Shown: positions 9,490 through 20,715 of the stretch, piece after piece
Numbering within the stretch: the stretch's first letter is position 1
How the letters are laid out: the number at the start of each line of letters is the position of its first letter
Notes under the pieces: generated by a model
Seen by the model: the letters and a program-made list of their open reading frames with translations, nothing else
Database searches by the model: none
Told to the model about the DNA's origin: nothing
Program-made: the position numbers and the translations under genes
Source: an uncultured Gammaproteobacteria bacterium
Lineage (GTDB): Bacteria; Pseudomonadota; Gammaproteobacteria; Pseudomonadales; Pseudohongiellaceae
Assembly: GCA_913060495.1 (NCBI GenBank)
Contig: CAJXRP010000009.1
Coordinates: forward strand, 1 to 64,000
DNA: 64,000 nucleotides
Direction: 5' to 3'

Positions 9490-12400
9490 ATGAAAGACCT
9501 ATTAGGGTTGCTTAAATCTCAATCACAATCAGATGAGTTCGATTCCATTAAAATTGGATTGGCCTCGCCGGAGATGATTCGTGCCTGGTCGTTCGGTGAA
9601 GTTAAGAAGCCAGAGACGATTAACTATCGAACGTTTAAGCCAGAGCGTGATGGCTTATTCTGCGCCAAGATTTTTGGCCCAGTAAAAGACTATGAGTGCC
9701 TGTGTGGTAAGTACAAGCGTCTTAAGCATCGCGGCGTTATCTGTGAGAAGTGTGGCGTAGAAGTAGCACTCTCAAAAGTACGTCGTGATCGCATGGGCCA
9801 TATTGAGCTAGCGAGCCCAGTAGCCCATATTTGGTTCCTCAAGTCTCTGCCTTCGCGCATCGGCTTGCTGTTGGATATGACGCTCAGAGACATTGAGCGC
9901 ATTCTCTATTTCGAATCTTTCGTCGTTACTGATCCGGGCATGACTACTCTTGAAAAAGGGCAGTTGCTAACGGATGAGCAATACTACGATGCGATGGAAG
10001 AATTTAGTGATGAGTTCGATGCCAAGATGGGTGCGGAAGCGGTCCAGGCATTGATGAAGGATCTGGACGTTGATGCGGAAGTTGCGCGTCTTCGCGAAGA
10101 AATTCCAGCCACTAATTCTGAGACAAAGTTGAAGAAGCTCTCTAAGCGCTTGAAGCTCTTGGAAGCCTTTAACGCCTCTGGCAACAAGCCGGAGTGGATG
10201 GTAATGACAGTTTTACCTGTCCTACCACCTGATCTTCGTCCTCTTGTTCCTCTGGACGGTGGTCGTTTCGCGACGTCAGATCTGAACGATCTTTATCGTC
10301 GTGTAATCAATAGAAACAATCGTCTGAAGCGTCTTCTAGATTTGAACGCTCCAGACATTATCGTACGTAACGAAAAGCGTATGTTGCAGGAAGCGGTTGA
10401 TGCGCTTCTCGACAACGGCCGTCGTGGTCGCGCGATCACAGGTTCGAATAAGCGACCTCTTAAGTCTCTTGCCGACATGATCAAGGGTAAGCAAGGCCGC
10501 TTCAGACAGAATCTTCTCGGTAAGCGAGTGGATTATTCAGGCCGTTCTGTAATTGTTGTTGGTCCTACACTTAGGTTGCATCAGTGTGGTCTTCCTAAGA
10601 AGATGGCCTTGGAGCTATTCAAGCCATTCATCTTTGGCAAGCTTGAGCGTCGTGGCCTAGCTACTACCATCAAGGCTGCAAAGAAGATGGTTGAGCGTGA
10701 GACTGCTGAGGTTTGGGATATTCTCGCAGACGTTATTCGCGAACACCCAGTGCTGCTTAACCGCGCGCCAACACTGCATAGACTCGGTATTCAGGCTTTC
10801 GAGCCAGTGCTAATCGAGGGTAAGGCAATTCAGTTGCACCCGCTGGTTTGTGCAGCCTACAACGCCGACTTTGACGGTGACCAGATGGCGGTTCACGTAC
10901 CGCTCACGCTGGAAGCACAGCTTGAAGCGCGTACGCTAATGATGTCTACGAATAATATCTTGGCACCTGCTAACGGTGAGCCAATTATTGTTCCATCACA
11001 AGACGTTGTATTGGGTCTTTACTACATGACGCGATCACGCGTGAACGCGCAGGGTGAAGGCATGACTTTCTCCGACGCGAAAGAAGTGCAGCGCGCCTAC
11101 GAAACGGGCAATGCTCACCTGCAAGCACGCATCAAAGTAAGAATTACAGATGTTTACAACAATGAAAAAGGCGAGCAAGTCCGCGAGACTGCCATTGTAG
11201 ATACTACCGTGGGTCGTGTGTTGCTGTTCAACATCGTCCCGGAAGGTCTGCCTTTCTCTATGGTTAATCAGAAGATGGCGAAGAAGCAAATCTCGCTGAT
11301 TCTGAATGCTTGCTATCGCGATGTTGGCCTTAAGGAAACTGTTATATTCGCAGACCAGTTGATGTATACGGGTTACAAGTACTCAACACGTTCCGGTTCA
11401 TCCATCGGTGTTAATGACTTTGTCATTCCTGATGAGAAGGTAACGATCATTGGTCAGGCAAACACTGAAGTGGAAGAGATCGAGGCACAATTCGCTTCCG
11501 GTCTAGTAACACAAGGTGAGAAGTACAATAAGGTTATCGATATTTGGTCTCGTGCAAACGACCTTGTAGCGAAAGCCATGATGGAAGGCTTGTCGACAGA
11601 GCCGGTTATCAATAAGGAAGGGAATGAAGAGCAGCAGGAATCATTCAACTCGGTATATGTCTATGCCGATTCCGGCGCTCGTGGCTCCCCCGCTCAGATT
11701 CGTCAACTAGCTGGTATGCGTGGCTTGATGGCACGACCTGACGGTTCGATTATTGAGACGCCTATTACGGCTAACTTCCGCGAGGGTTTGAGTGTGTCGC
11801 AGTATTTCACCTCGACTCACGGAGCTCGTAAAGGTTTGGCAGATACGGCATTGAAGACAGCTAACTCTGGTTACCTGACTCGACGTCTGGTTGATATTTC
11901 TCAGGATTTGGTTGTTACCGAGATTGACTGTGGTACGGATCAAGGTTTGACGATGTCACCAGTAATTGAGGGCGGCGATATTATCGCGCCGTTAGGCGAC
12001 AGAGTATTGGGTCGTGTGTTGGCCGCCGATGTAGTTTCAGAAACTAGCGGTGAGCTAGTAGCCGAAGCCGGCACTATGATCAACGAACGTATGGTTGAGA
12101 CGTTGGAGACAGGTGGCGTGGATCAGGTTCACGTGCGCTCGCCAATCACTTGTGAGACGCGCTTCGGTATCTGTAGTCAGTGTTACGGTCGCGACCTTGC
12201 CCGTGGACACGTCGTCAATGTTGGTGAGGCAGTGGGTGTTATTGCTGCTCAGTCAATCGGTGAGCCGGGTACACAGCTTACGATGCGTACGTTCCACATC
12301 GGTGGTGCGGCATCTAGAGCCACAGCATCTGACAGCGTACAGGTTAAGAACACCGGTACAATTCATCTGCACAACATGAAGACGGTAGAGAACATTAAGG

Positions 12401-13713
12401 GAGAGCTGGTTGTTGTATCGCGCTCCGGTGAGCTCATCGTTGATGATACTAATGGCCGCGAGCGTGAGCGTTATAAGCTCCCGTACGGTGCATTGATTAC
12501 AGTTGGTAAAAATACTGACGTTGAAGCCGGGCAGATCGTTGCTACTTGGGATCCGCACACTCACCCGATTGTTTCGGAAGTGGCGGGTAAAGTTGCTTTT
12601 GCGGCAATGGAAGAAGGTATTACAACTCGCGAACAGACGGATGAGATCACAGGCCTAAGTAGTATTTCTGTTATCGATCCGAACGAGCGCGCCGCCTCTG
12701 CTAAGGAGCTGCGCCCAGGTGTTACTGTTGTAGATAAGAAGGGCAAGGAAATTTGCCTGCCAGGTACAAACCACCCGGCTCACTACTTCTTACCGGCAAA
12801 TGCGATTGTCAGTCTTAATGATGGCGTTGACCTGAATATCGGTGACGTTATCGCGCGTATTCCGCAGGAAGGCTCGAAGACTCGTGATATCACGGGTGGT
12901 CTGCCGCGTGTTGCCGACTTGTTCGAAGCGCGTCGTCCGAAAGAGCCAGCTATCTTGGCTGAGATTTCGGGTACGGTAAGCTTTGGTAAAGAGACTAAAG
13001 GTAAGCGTAGATTGGTTATTACACCGAAAGACGGTATTAACCCAATCGACGGCTCTGATCACTACGAGGTGCTGATTCCTAAGTGGCGCACCATGACAGT
13101 GTTTGAGGGTGAATATATCGAGAAGGGAGAGGTTGTTTCTGAAGGCCCTCCAGCTCCTCACGATATCCTGCGTTTGAAGGGTGTTGAGGCGTTAGCTCAA
13201 TATATCGTCAACGAAGTTCAAGAAGTGTATCGCCTCCAGGGTGTACGAATTAACGATAAGCATATCGAAGTTATCGTACGTCAGATGCTGCGTAAGATCG
13301 AAGTTTCACACATTGGTGACTCGTCACTGATTAAGGGTGAGCAGCTAATGTATACGCAGATTCTCGAAGTGAACGACCAGCTTCGCGAAGAAGAGAAAGA
13401 GGAAGTTCGTTTCGAGCGCTTGCTATTGGGTATTACCAAGGCATCGCTGGCAACAGAGTCCTTCATCTCGGCAGCGTCGTTCCAGGAGACCACTCGTGTT
13501 CTTACGGAAGCGGCGGTTACTGGAAAGCGCGATTTCCTGAGAGGCTTGAAGGAAAATGTGGTTGTTGGACGCCTTATCCCGGCTGGAACGGGTCTGGCGT
13601 ATCACGCAGCACGCAAGAAGGCCTATGCGGACAAGCTTAATTCAGACTCCGTGACTGCGAGTGATGTAGAAGCAGCATTGAGCGAAGCCCTAAATATTAA
13701 GGCTGAAGGTTAG
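9490..13713 (+). CDS. rpoC: DNA-directed RNA polymerase subunit beta'
   Basis: This is the largest RNA polymerase subunit, 1407 residues, the same length as in E. coli. It has the N-terminal zinc site [20 protein letters not shown] (near residues 70-88), the catalytic loop [12 protein letters not shown] (near 457-468) and the second cysteine cluster around [13 protein letters not shown] (near 888-900). A small hairpin with a GAAA loop (CCTGTTTGC/GCAACAGG) stands just before the strong GGTGGAGGA ribosome-binding site. A terminator follows the stop. Confidence 0.98.
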   Translation: MKDLLGLLKSQSQSDEFDSIKIGLASPEMIRAWSFGEVKKPETINYRTFKPERDGLFCAKIFGPVKDYECLCGKYKRLKHRGVICEKCGVEVALSKVRRDRMGHIELASPVAHIWFLKSLPSRIGLLLDMTLRDIERILYFESFVVTDPGMTTLEKGQLLTDEQYYDAMEEFSDEFDAKMGAEAVQALMKDLDVDAEVARLREEIPATNSETKLKKLSKRLKLLEAFNASGNKPEWMVMTVLPVLPPDLRPLVPLDGGRFATSDLNDLYRRVINRNNRLKRLLDLNAPDIIVRNEKRMLQEAVDALLDNGRRGRAITGSNKRPLKSLADMIKGKQGRFRQNLLGKRVDYSGRSVIVVGPTLRLHQCGLPKKMALELFKPFIFGKLERRGLATTIKAAKKMVERETAEVWDILADVIREHPVLLNRAPTLHRLGIQAFEPVLIEGKAIQLHPLVCAAYNADFDGDQMAVHVPLTLEAQLEARTLMMSTNNILAPANGEPIIVPSQDVVLGLYYMTRSRVNAQGEGMTFSDAKEVQRAYETGNAHLQARIKVRITDVYNNEKGEQVRETAIVDTTVGRVLLFNIVPEGLPFSMVNQKMAKKQISLILNACYRDVGLKETVIFADQLMYTGYKYSTRSGSSIGVNDFVIPDEKVTIIGQANTEVEEIEAQFASGLVTQGEKYNKVIDIWSRANDLVAKAMMEGLSTEPVINKEGNEEQQESFNSVYVYADSGARGSPAQIRQLAGMRGLMARPDGSIIETPITANFREGLSVSQYFTSTHGARKGLADTALKTANSGYLTRRLVDISQDLVVTEIDCGTDQGLTMSPVIEGGDIIAPLGDRVLGRVLAADVVSETSGELVAEAGTMINERMVETLETGGVDQVHVRSPITCETRFGICSQCYGRDLARGHVVNVGEAVGVIAAQSIGEPGTQLTMRTFHIGGAASRATASDSVQVKNTGTIHLHNMKTVENIKGELVVVSRSGELIVDDTNGRERERYKLPYGALITVGKNTDVEAGQIVATWDPHTHPIVSEVAGKVAFAAMEEGITTREQTDEITGLSSISVIDPNERAASAKELRPGVTVVDKKGKEICLPGTNHPAHYFLPANAIVSLNDGVDLNIGDVIARIPQEGSKTRDITGGLPRVADLFEARRPKEPAILAEISGTVSFGKETKGKRRLVITPKDGINPIDGSDHYEVLIPKWRTMTVFEGEYIEKGEVVSEGPPAPHDILRLKGVEALAQYIVNEVQEVYRLQGVRINDKHIEVIVRQMLRKIEVSHIGDSSLIKGEQLMYTQILEVNDQLREEEKEEVRFERLLLGITKASLATESFISAASFQETTRVLTEAAVTGKRDFLRGLKENVVVGRLIPAGTGLAYHAARKKAYADKLNSDSVTASDVEAALSEALNIKAEG

Positions 13714-13758
13714 AGAGCTGGTTCAAACAGGCAGCAATGCTTGGAAATAGTTGACTAG

Positions 13759-13794
13759 AGGATGCGGGATCATTAAACTCTCGCATCCTTTATT
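13759..13794 (+). terminator. Intrinsic terminator after rpoC
   Basis: AGGATGCG pairs with CGCATCCT around a 15-base AT-rich loop, followed by TTATT. It lies 45 bases after the rpoC stop and would separate rpoBC from the str operon. Confidence 0.7.
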
Positions 13795-13921
13795 CTGGCA
13801 GTCGATCCTTGTTATTTAGTGAGATCTGCGGGCCAACAAAGAATATTGCTCAGGTAACTGAGCCAAAGAATTTAGTATAGAAAGCGGCTTAAGCCAAAAA
13901 ATTAGAGGTTTTAAGGAAAAC

Positions 13922-14293
13922 ATGACGACAATTAACCAATTAGTACGCAAGCCCCGACGCAGTAAAATCGTCAAAAGCGGCGTGCCTGCGCTCCAAGGCT
14001 CACCTCAGAAGCGCGGTGTTTGCACGAGGGTTTATACAACTACGCCAAAGAAGCCTAACTCGGCTTTAAGAAAGGTGTGTCGTGTGCGTCTGGTTAATGG
14101 ATTTGAAGTGTCTTCCTATATTGGTGGTGAAGGCCACAACCTGCAGGAACACTCCGTTGTTCTAATCAGAGGCGGTCGTGTTAAGGATCTTCCAGGTGTT
14201 CGCTACCACACGGTTCGCGGCAGCTTGGATACTTCAGGCGTTGCAGACCGTAAGCAGAGCCGCTCCAAATACGGCACGAAGAAGCCTAAATAA
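13922..14293 (+). CDS. rpsL: 30S ribosomal protein S12
   Basis: S12 monitors decoding at the A site. The 123-residue protein matches the family end to end: [11 protein letters not shown] at the start, [19 protein letters not shown] in the middle and [13 protein letters not shown] near residues 85-97. The lysines that change in streptomycin-resistant strains (the PKKPNS and GRVKDLP lysines) are wild type. The 208-base gap upstream holds the rpoC terminator and a small hairpin with a GTAA loop (GCTCAG/CTGAGC, 13848-13863). I found no convincing promoter there. Confidence 0.97.
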   Translation: MTTINQLVRKPRRSKIVKSGVPALQGSPQKRGVCTRVYTTTPKKPNSALRKVCRVRLVNGFEVSSYIGGEGHNLQEHSVVLIRGGRVKDLPGVRYHTVRGSLDTSGVADRKQSRSKYGTKKPK

Positions 14294-14482
14294 TCTAGAA
14301 AGTAGTAGTTAGAGTCATGGCGGGCCCGGTAATTCTATAGGGTTCTGCCTCTACAAGCGTAAGGATACGCGCCTCATCGAGACTCTTTAATAAAGCGATG
14401 AGTGAGAGTAAGGCCAGGTAATAGCTGCTTTTCGAAGTGACTATGAGTCCTGGATCAACCTGAATAAACATAGAGGTCTCAA
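14294..14482 (+). promoter_or_regulatory. rpsL-rpsG intercistronic region, possible S7 control site
   Basis: The 189 bases between rpsL and rpsG contain no gene. In E. coli the shorter S12-S7 gap is bound by S7, which represses the distal str genes. The position is equivalent and the region contains inverted segments, for example CATCGAGACTCTT followed by a downstream AAAGCGATGAGTGAGAGT. I cannot show the S7 contacts by eye, so the regulatory role is inference. Confidence 0.3.
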
Positions 14483-14953
14483 ATGCCAAGAAGAAGAGTA
14501 GTTGCTAAACGTGAAATCCTGCCAGATCCAAAATTCGGTAGTCTAACCCTCGCAAAATTCATGAACCACGTGATGGTCGACGGCAAGAAGTCTGTTGCTG
14601 AGCGCATTGTCTATGGTGCATTAGATGTAGTTTCAAGCAAAATGCCTGGAGATCCACTCGAGACTTTCGAGAAGGCTCTGGACGCTATTGCTCCTATGGT
14701 CGAAGTTAAGTCTCGCCGTGTCGGTGGTGCAACCTATCAGGTTCCCGTTGAAGTGCGTGTTGAGCGTCGTCATGCCCTAGCCATGCGTTGGTTAGTAGAG
14801 CATTCACGTAAGCGTGGCGAGAAGTCTATGGCCTTGCGTCTCGCTGGCGAAATAACTGATGCCTCTGAAGGTAAGGGTAGTGCGGTTAAGAAGCGCGAAG
14901 ATGTACACCGTATGGCAGAAGCCAACCGAGCATTCTCACACTACCGTTTCTAG
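14483..14953 (+). CDS. rpsG: 30S ribosomal protein S7
   Basis: S7 nucleates assembly of the 30S head. The 156-residue protein begins [16 protein letters not shown] and has the signature region [15 protein letters not shown] near residues 34-48, the [13 protein letters not shown] hairpin near 79-91, and the ending [12 protein letters not shown]. It follows a 189-base gap after rpsL and precedes fusA by 61 bases containing a perfect 11-bp hairpin. Confidence 0.97.
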   Translation: MPRRRVVAKREILPDPKFGSLTLAKFMNHVMVDGKKSVAERIVYGALDVVSSKMPGDPLETFEKALDAIAPMVEVKSRRVGGATYQVPVEVRVERRHALAMRWLVEHSRKRGEKSMALRLAGEITDASEGKGSAVKKREDVHRMAEANRAFSHYRF

Positions 14954-14964
14954 ACGGCGCATCT

Positions 14965-14993
14965 ACAGTAGATAGGCTGTTTCTATCTACTGT
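14965..14993 (+). other. Perfect 11-bp hairpin between rpsG and fusA
   Basis: ACAGTAGATAG and CTATCTACTGT form an uninterrupted stem with a 7-base loop, followed by GTTGTAT. The absence of a real U tract argues against a strong terminator. It may tune fusA expression or protect the upstream mRNA. Confidence 0.6.
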
Positions 14994-15014
14994 GTTGTAT
15001 AAAGAGCATAAGCT

Positions 15015-17105
15015 GTGGCCAGAAAACATCCATTAGAGCGTTATCGCAATATCGGAATCGTTGCTCACGTAGATGCGGGTAAGACCACCACTACCGAGCG
15101 CGTACTGTTCTATACAGGTATTTCACACAAGATTGGTGAAGTGCACGATGGCGCTGCGACTATGGACTGGATGGAGCAGGAGCAGGAGCGTGGTATTACT
15201 ATCACCTCCGCGGCGACTACTTGTTTCTGGAGCGGTATGGGAGCTCAGTACGACGAGCATCGCATCAACATCATCGACACCCCAGGACACGTTGACTTTA
15301 CTATTGAAGTTGAGCGTTCTTTGCGTGTCTTGGACGGCGCGGTAGTTGTACTTTGCGGCTCTTCCGGTGTTCAGCCTCAGACCGAAACAGTATGGCGTCA
15401 AGCGAATCGCTACGAAGTGCCACGCATGGTTTTCGTCAACAAGATGGACCGAGCCGGTGCCGATTTCCTGATGGTTGTCGATCAGATGAAAGAGAGACTC
15501 GGTGCTAATCCGATTCCTCTACAGTTGGCGATCGGTGCGGAAGACGAATTCAAGGGCGTAGTCGACCTCGTTAAGATGAAGGCGATTCGCTGGAACGAAG
15601 CAGATCAGGGCGCCACTTTCGAATACGAAGAAATTCCTGCCGACATGCAAGACCTGGCTGATGAATGGCGCGAAACTCTGCTTGAAGCAGCCGCAGAAGC
15701 TACCGAAGAGCTTATGGATAAGTACCTGGAAACGGGCAGCCTATCCGAAGAAGAAGTCATGGATGGTATTCGCACTCGCACATTAGCAAGCGAGATAGTG
15801 CCTACACTTTGTGGTTCGGCTTTTAAGAACAAGGGTGTTCAGGCAGTGCTTGATGCGGTGATAGATTACATGCCGGCGCCAACTGAAGTTAAGGCCATTG
15901 AAGGTGTTCTTGACGATGGCACTGTGACTCAATGTGAAGCCGATGACAAAGCGCCGTTCGCTGCTTTGGCATTCAAGATCGCAACCGACCCCTTCGTTGG
16001 GACACTGACGTTTTTCCGAGTGTACTCAGGGACTCTTAATTCTGGAGACTCGGTTTACAACCCAATCAAAACAAAGAAAGAGCGTGTTGGTCGTATGGTG
16101 CAGATGCACGCGAACACGCGAGAAGAGATCAAAGAAGTATTGGCCGGCGATATTGCGGCTGCAATTGGTCTTAAGGATGTGACAACAGGCGAAACTCTCT
16201 GCGCAATCGACCGGGTTGTGACTCTTGAGAAAATGGAATTCCCAGAGCCTGTGATCTCCGTAGCTGTTGAGCCTAAGACTAAAGCGGACCAAGAGAAAAT
16301 GGGCATCGCCTTGGGCAAACTGGCTCAGGAAGATCCATCGTTTAGAGTCGAGACAGATGAAGAATCGGGTCAGACAATTATTTCAGGTATGGGTGAGCTT
16401 CACCTTGATGTTCTGGTAGACAGAATGCGCAGAGAATTCTCTGTAGAAGCGAATATCGGTAAGCCTCAAGTGGCCTATCGCGAGACCATCAGAAAGACAG
16501 TCGAAATCGAAGGCAAGCACGTTAAGCAATCCGGTGGCCGCGGTCAGTACGGACACGTAGTGCTTAGGCTAGAGCCTTTGGATCCAGATTCAGAATACGA
16601 ATTTGTGAACGAGATCGTAGGCGGAACAATTCCTAGAGAATTCATTCCAGCTGTAGACAAAGGTGTGCAGCAGCAAATGAAGAATGGCTGTATTGCTGGC
16701 TTTCCTTTGCTTGCCATGAAAGTAACTCTTTTCGACGGTTCTTTCCACGATGTGGATTCCAGCGAAATGGCGTTTAAAATTGCCGGCTCGATGGCGTTGA
16801 AGAAGGGCGCGATCAAAGCTGATGCAGCTTTGCTAGAGCCGATGATGAAAGTAGAAGTTGTATCCCCAGAGGAATACATGGGTGATGTGATGGGTGACTT
16901 GAATCGCCGTCGAGGCATGGTGCAGGGCATGGAAGACAGCGCTATGGGCAAAGTCATCAATGCCGAGGTTCCGCTTGCAGAAATGTTTGGTTATTCGACG
17001 GACTTGCGTTCGGCGACTCAAGGTCGTGCTACTTATACGATGGAGTTCGATAAGTACGCGGTTGTACCGAATAATATTGCTGAAGGCATTATTAACCAGA
17101 CATAG
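15015..17105 (+). CDS. fusA: Elongation factor G
   Basis: EF-G drives ribosomal translocation and, with RRF, recycling. The 696-residue product starts at a GTG. The G motifs are AHVDAGKTT (near residues 17-25), DTPGHVDF (near 88-95) and NKMD (near 142-145), followed by the domain IV loop around [10 protein letters not shown] and the C-terminal [20 protein letters not shown]. Length and order match gammaproteobacterial FusA. The next gene, the second tuf, starts 49 bases on and also uses GTG. Confidence 0.98.
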   Translation: MARKHPLERYRNIGIVAHVDAGKTTTTERVLFYTGISHKIGEVHDGAATMDWMEQEQERGITITSAATTCFWSGMGAQYDEHRINIIDTPGHVDFTIEVERSLRVLDGAVVVLCGSSGVQPQTETVWRQANRYEVPRMVFVNKMDRAGADFLMVVDQMKERLGANPIPLQLAIGAEDEFKGVVDLVKMKAIRWNEADQGATFEYEEIPADMQDLADEWRETLLEAAAEATEELMDKYLETGSLSEEEVMDGIRTRTLASEIVPTLCGSAFKNKGVQAVLDAVIDYMPAPTEVKAIEGVLDDGTVTQCEADDKAPFAALAFKIATDPFVGTLTFFRVYSGTLNSGDSVYNPIKTKKERVGRMVQMHANTREEIKEVLAGDIAAAIGLKDVTTGETLCAIDRVVTLEKMEFPEPVISVAVEPKTKADQEKMGIALGKLAQEDPSFRVETDEESGQTIISGMGELHLDVLVDRMRREFSVEANIGKPQVAYRETIRKTVEIEGKHVKQSGGRGQYGHVVLRLEPLDPDSEYEFVNEIVGGTIPREFIPAVDKGVQQQMKNGCIAGFPLLAMKVTLFDGSFHDVDSSEMAFKIAGSMALKKGAIKADAALLEPMMKVEVVSPEEYMGDVMGDLNRRRGMVQGMEDSAMGKVINAEVPLAEMFGYSTDLRSATQGRATYTMEFDKYAVVPNNIAEGIINQT

Positions 17106-17154
17106 ATTCAAATTATAAACACATAAAATATTTAGAAGTGAACGAGGTGATATT

Positions 17155-18348
17155 GTGGCTAAAGAGAAATTCGAACGAAATAAACTACACGTAAACGTTG
17201 GTACGATTGGTCACGTTGACCATGGTAAGACGACGTTAACAGCGGCTTTGACGAGAGTCTGTTCTGAAGTTTGGGGCGGCGGTGAAGTCCGTGACTTCGC
17301 GCAGATCGATAATGCGCCAGAAGAAAGAGAGCGCGGTATCACTATTTCTACGTCTCACGTTGAATACGATTCGCCTAACCGTCACTACGCGCACGTTGAC
17401 TGTCCAGGTCACGCCGACTACGTAAAGAACATGATCACTGGTGCTGCACAGATGGACGGCGCTATCTTGGTTTGTTCTGCAGCAGACGGCCCAATGCCAC
17501 AGACTCGTGAGCACATCTTGCTATCTTTGCAGGTTGGCGTTCCTTACATCGTTGTGTTCATGAACAAAGCGGACATGGTTGATGACGAAGAATTGATTGA
17601 ATTGGTAGAGATGGAGATCCGTGAGCTATTGGATCAATACGAATTCCCAGGTGACGACACACCTATTATTGTTGGTTCTGCTCTTAAGGCTCTTGAAGGC
17701 GACACATCTGATATCGGCATGCCTGCGGTACAGAAGCTTGTTGAGACGCTAGACAGCTACATTCCTGATCCGGTTCGTGACGTCGAGAAGCCTTTCTTGA
17801 TGCCAATCGAAGACGTGTTCTCAATTTCCGGTCGCGGTACTGTTGTAACAGGCCGAATCGAGCGTGGCATTGTAAATGTTGGTGACGAACTAGACATCGT
17901 TGGTATTAAAGACACTCAGAAGACAGTTTGTACGGGTGTTGAGATGTTCCGCAAGTTGCTAGACGAAGGTCGAGCTGGCGAGAACGTTGGTGTACTACTA
18001 CGTGGTACTAAGCGTGAAGACGTTGAGCGCGGTCAGGTTCTGGGCAAGCCCGGATCTGTAACGCCACACACAATATTCGAAGCTGAAGTCTACATCCTGA
18101 ACAAGGATGAGGGCGGACGTCACACACCATTCTTCAAAGGTTACCGTCCACAGTTTTACTTCCGTACAACTGACGTGACAGGTGCTTGTGAGCTACCAGA
18201 AGGTGTTGAGATGGTAATGCCAGGTGACAACGTGAACATGGTTGTGACTTTGATTGCACCGATCGCAATGGATGAAGGTCTACGTTTTGCTATCCGTGAG
18301 GGTGGTCGTACAGTAGGCGCGGGCGTTGTAGCTAAGATTATCGAGTAA
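17155..18348 (+). CDS. tuf: Elongation factor Tu, copy 2
   Basis: This second EF-Tu gene stands at the end of the str operon behind fusA (the tufA position). It encodes 397 residues from a GTG preceded by GAGGTG. All G motifs are intact ([21 protein letters not shown]). Its [21 protein letters not shown] segment is typical of proteobacterial EF-Tu, whereas the copy at 115-1305 reads [20 protein letters not shown] there. A hairpin terminator follows 20 bases after the stop. Confidence 0.98.
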   Translation: MAKEKFERNKLHVNVGTIGHVDHGKTTLTAALTRVCSEVWGGGEVRDFAQIDNAPEERERGITISTSHVEYDSPNRHYAHVDCPGHADYVKNMITGAAQMDGAILVCSAADGPMPQTREHILLSLQVGVPYIVVFMNKADMVDDEELIELVEMEIRELLDQYEFPGDDTPIIVGSALKALEGDTSDIGMPAVQKLVETLDSYIPDPVRDVEKPFLMPIEDVFSISGRGTVVTGRIERGIVNVGDELDIVGIKDTQKTVCTGVEMFRKLLDEGRAGENVGVLLRGTKREDVERGQVLGKPGSVTPHTIFEAEVYILNKDEGGRHTPFFKGYRPQFYFRTTDVTGACELPEGVEMVMPGDNVNMVVTLIAPIAMDEGLRFAIREGGRTVGAGVVAKIIE

Positions 18349-18368
18349 AATCGATTTTCTGCAGATCG

Positions 18369-18399
18369 AGCCAGCTTTCCGCGAGGAACGCTGGCTTTG
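18369..18399 (+). terminator. Terminator after the second tuf
   Basis: AGCCAGC pairs with GCTGGCT and the stem continues as TTCC/GGAA around a GCGA loop, followed by TTGTC. This would end the str operon. It is the first element in the 305-base gap between tuf and rpsJ. Confidence 0.65.
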
Positions 18400-18533
18400 T
18401 CGCAATAGACAAGAGGGGATTTGTCCACTCCCCGGTCTCGCAAGGGGCTTAAGTGAGATAGAGGTTTGCGAAATTAGGATATTGCCTAATCATCGGAAAG
18501 TCAGAGAAAAAGCGGCTTTCAGAAGGTTATTCC

Positions 18534-18562
18534 TTGACAGGAAAGGGCCAAAACCTTAAGAT
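18534..18562 (+). promoter_or_regulatory. Sigma-70 promoter for rpsJ
   Basis: A perfect TTGACA at 18534-18539 is followed after 17 bases by TAAGAT at 18557-18562, a near-consensus sigma-70 promoter. Transcription would start about 85 bases before the rpsJ ATG. The leader contains a 7-bp hairpin, TTTGGCT/AGCCAAA at 18575-18598. This makes rpsJ independent of the str operon. Confidence 0.8.
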
Positions 18563-18653
18563 TCGCATCCCTTATTTGGCTATTCTTAGAAAGCCAAACG
18601 AGAAACGTACAGTAACTTATTAATTTTAAAGAATTTTTTGGAGCACGAAGTAG

Positions 18654-18965
<312 letters not shown>

Positions 18966-18989
18966 ACCAGTCTGAGAAAAACATAACCA

Positions 18990-19025
18990 GGCAAAGAGCA
19001 ATTCAGTCCTCTTTGCCCTTTTTTT
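18990..19025 (+). terminator. Strong intrinsic terminator between rpsJ and rplC
   Basis: GGCAAAGAG pairs perfectly with CTCTTTGCC around a 10-base loop, and a run of seven T follows. This is a textbook Rho-independent terminator inside what is usually a continuous S10 operon. A second small hairpin, GCTACC/GGTAGC, lies at 19051-19067. The terminator may act as an attenuator rather than a full stop. Confidence 0.85.
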
Positions 19026-19133
19026 AAAGATTTGGCGCACTGATATATCTGCTACCACTGCGGTAGCGAACATAGTGTAACGCGTCAGCGGCCATAGCGG
19101 GTTTTAGCCCCTTGCACGATGAGGTCTAATAAA

Positions 19134-19784
19134 ATGTCGATAGGATTAGTCGGTAGAAAAAGCGGGATGACTCGCATTTTCACTGAAGAGGGTACATCTG
19201 TCCCTGTTACTGTTGTGGAAGTACAACCGAACCGGGTCACACAAGTTAAGACTCCCGATGTTGACGGCTATAGCGCCATTCAGGTTACTACTGGATCGCG
19301 TCGTGCTTCACGCGTGTCGAAAGGCATGGCGGGTCATTTTGCCAAGGCAAGCACCGAGGCAGGTTCTGGTCTTTGGGAATTCCGCACTGCAGACACAGCT
19401 GAGATAGAAGCAGGTAGCGAGATCAAGGTTGATCAATTCGAAGTTGGTCAGATGGTAGACGTAACTGGCACTTCGAAAGGTAAAGGTTTTCAGGGCGGCG
19501 TTAAGCGACATAATTTCCAGATGCAAGACGCCACTCACGGTAACTCTCTATCTCACCGTGCACCTGGTTCTATCGGCCAGTGTCAGACACCAGGTCGAGT
19601 ATGGAAAGGAAAGAAAATGGCGGGTCAGATGGGTAACGTAAAGCATACAACCCAATCTCTAGAAGTAATAAGAGTCGATATGGAAAACAATCTTCTTCTT
19701 ATTAAAGGTGCACTGCCAGGTGCTACCGGTTCGGACGTAATCGTTCGTCCAGCCGTCAAGACAAAGAACAAGGCCAAGGGGTAA
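19134..19784 (+). CDS. rplC: 50S ribosomal protein L3
   Basis: L3 is an early assembly protein near the peptidyl transferase centre. The 216-residue product from the ATG at 19134 begins [20 protein letters not shown] and has the long loop [21 protein letters not shown] near residues 120-140 and [14 protein letters not shown] near 157-170. The frame is open 15 bases further upstream, but the chosen start gives the family N-terminus. It is separated from rpsJ by a 168-base gap with a strong terminator, and no clear promoter was found there. Confidence 0.96.
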   Translation: MSIGLVGRKSGMTRIFTEEGTSVPVTVVEVQPNRVTQVKTPDVDGYSAIQVTTGSRRASRVSKGMAGHFAKASTEAGSGLWEFRTADTAEIEAGSEIKVDQFEVGQMVDVTGTSKGKGFQGGVKRHNFQMQDATHGNSLSHRAPGSIGQCQTPGRVWKGKKMAGQMGNVKHTTQSLEVIRVDMENNLLLIKGALPGATGSDVIVRPAVKTKNKAKG

Positions 19785-19787
19785 GCA

Positions 19788-20408
19788 ATGGAATTAAATC
19801 TTGCATTGCCCGGCAAGAAGACGGGCAAAGAAACAGTTTCACTCTCAGACGAGTCCTTCGGTAAGGAATATAACGAGCCTCTAGTCCATCAGACTGTTGT
19901 GACTTATATGGCTGGAGCCCGACAGGGTTCAGTTAAGCAGAAAACTCGTTCTGAAGTTCGCGGAGGCGGTCGTAAGCCTTGGCGTCAAAAGGGTACTGGC
20001 CGAGCACGTGCTGGTACTATCCGATCTCCAATCTGGCGCGGCGGCGGTGTTACTTTTGCTGCGCGTCCTGCGGATCACTCCAAGAAGCTCAATAAGAAAA
20101 TGTATCGCGGTGCGATGCAGTGCATTCTGTCAGAGCTTATTCGCCAAGACAGATTGTTCGTAGTTAGCGAATTCGAGCTAGATTCTCATAAGACTCAGAC
20201 GCTCGTTAGTAAGCTAAAAGATTTCGAGCTAGACAACGTTCTCATCGTTACCGAGCAAGTAGAAAAGAACCTCTATCTTGCCGCTCGCAACCTACACAAG
20301 GTTGATGTATTGGATGTTACTGGCCTAGATCCAGTTAGTCTGATCGGCTTCGAAAATGTGATCATTACTGTCTCTGCGTTGAAGAAAGTAGAGGAGATGT
20401 TGGCATGA
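19788..20408 (+). CDS. rplD: 50S ribosomal protein L4
   Basis: L4 lines the peptide exit tunnel, and in enterobacteria it controls the S10 operon by attenuation. The 206-residue product has the extended loop with [19 protein letters not shown] near residues 62-80. It starts 3 bases after rplC and overlaps rplW by four bases (ATGA), which indicates translational coupling. The attenuator-like hairpin before rplC makes L4 control of the downstream genes conceivable. Confidence 0.97.
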   Translation: MELNLALPGKKTGKETVSLSDESFGKEYNEPLVHQTVVTYMAGARQGSVKQKTRSEVRGGGRKPWRQKGTGRARAGTIRSPIWRGGGVTFAARPADHSKKLNKKMYRGAMQCILSELIRQDRLFVVSEFELDSHKTQTLVSKLKDFELDNVLIVTEQVEKNLYLAARNLHKVDVLDVTGLDPVSLIGFENVIITVSALKKVEEMLA

Positions 20409-20704
20409 ACGTTGAAAGAATCTATTCAGTAATTCTCGGACCACACGTATCTGAAAAGACCACCATAATGGGTGAGTTGAATAACCAGTACGCGTTCAAG
20501 GTCACGACTGATGCTACAAAATCAGAGATCAAGAAGGCCGTAGAGACGATATTCAATGTTGTCGTTGCCGACTTGCAGGTGCTAGTGGTTAAAGGAAAGA
20601 CCAAGCGCACTCCTAAGGGAAAAATTAGACGTCGCTCCGATTGGAAGAAGGCGTATGTCAGACTTGAAGCGGGTCATGAAATTGACTTTGCGGACATCGG
20701 GTAA
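20405..20704 (+). CDS. rplW: 50S ribosomal protein L23
   Basis: L23 sits at the tunnel exit and docks SRP and trigger factor. The 99-residue protein starts [20 protein letters not shown] and has the loop [22 protein letters not shown] near residues 60-80. Its ATG overlaps the rplD stop by four bases. Confidence 0.96.
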   Translation: MNVERIYSVILGPHVSEKTTIMGELNNQYAFKVTTDATKSEIKKAVETIFNVVVADLQVLVVKGKTKRTPKGKIRRRSDWKKAYVRLEAGHEIDFADIG

Positions 20705-20715
20705 AGGGGTAAGTC

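Noticed and set aside
5359-13605. Numerous open frames of 60-120 codons antisense or out of frame inside rpoB and rpoC
   Set aside because: All lie entirely within strongly conserved coding sequence; composition follows the codon pattern of the real genes.
16544-17111. Antisense open frames of 138 and 92 codons inside fusA
   Set aside because: Shadows of fusA codon periodicity, without a start signal or similarity.
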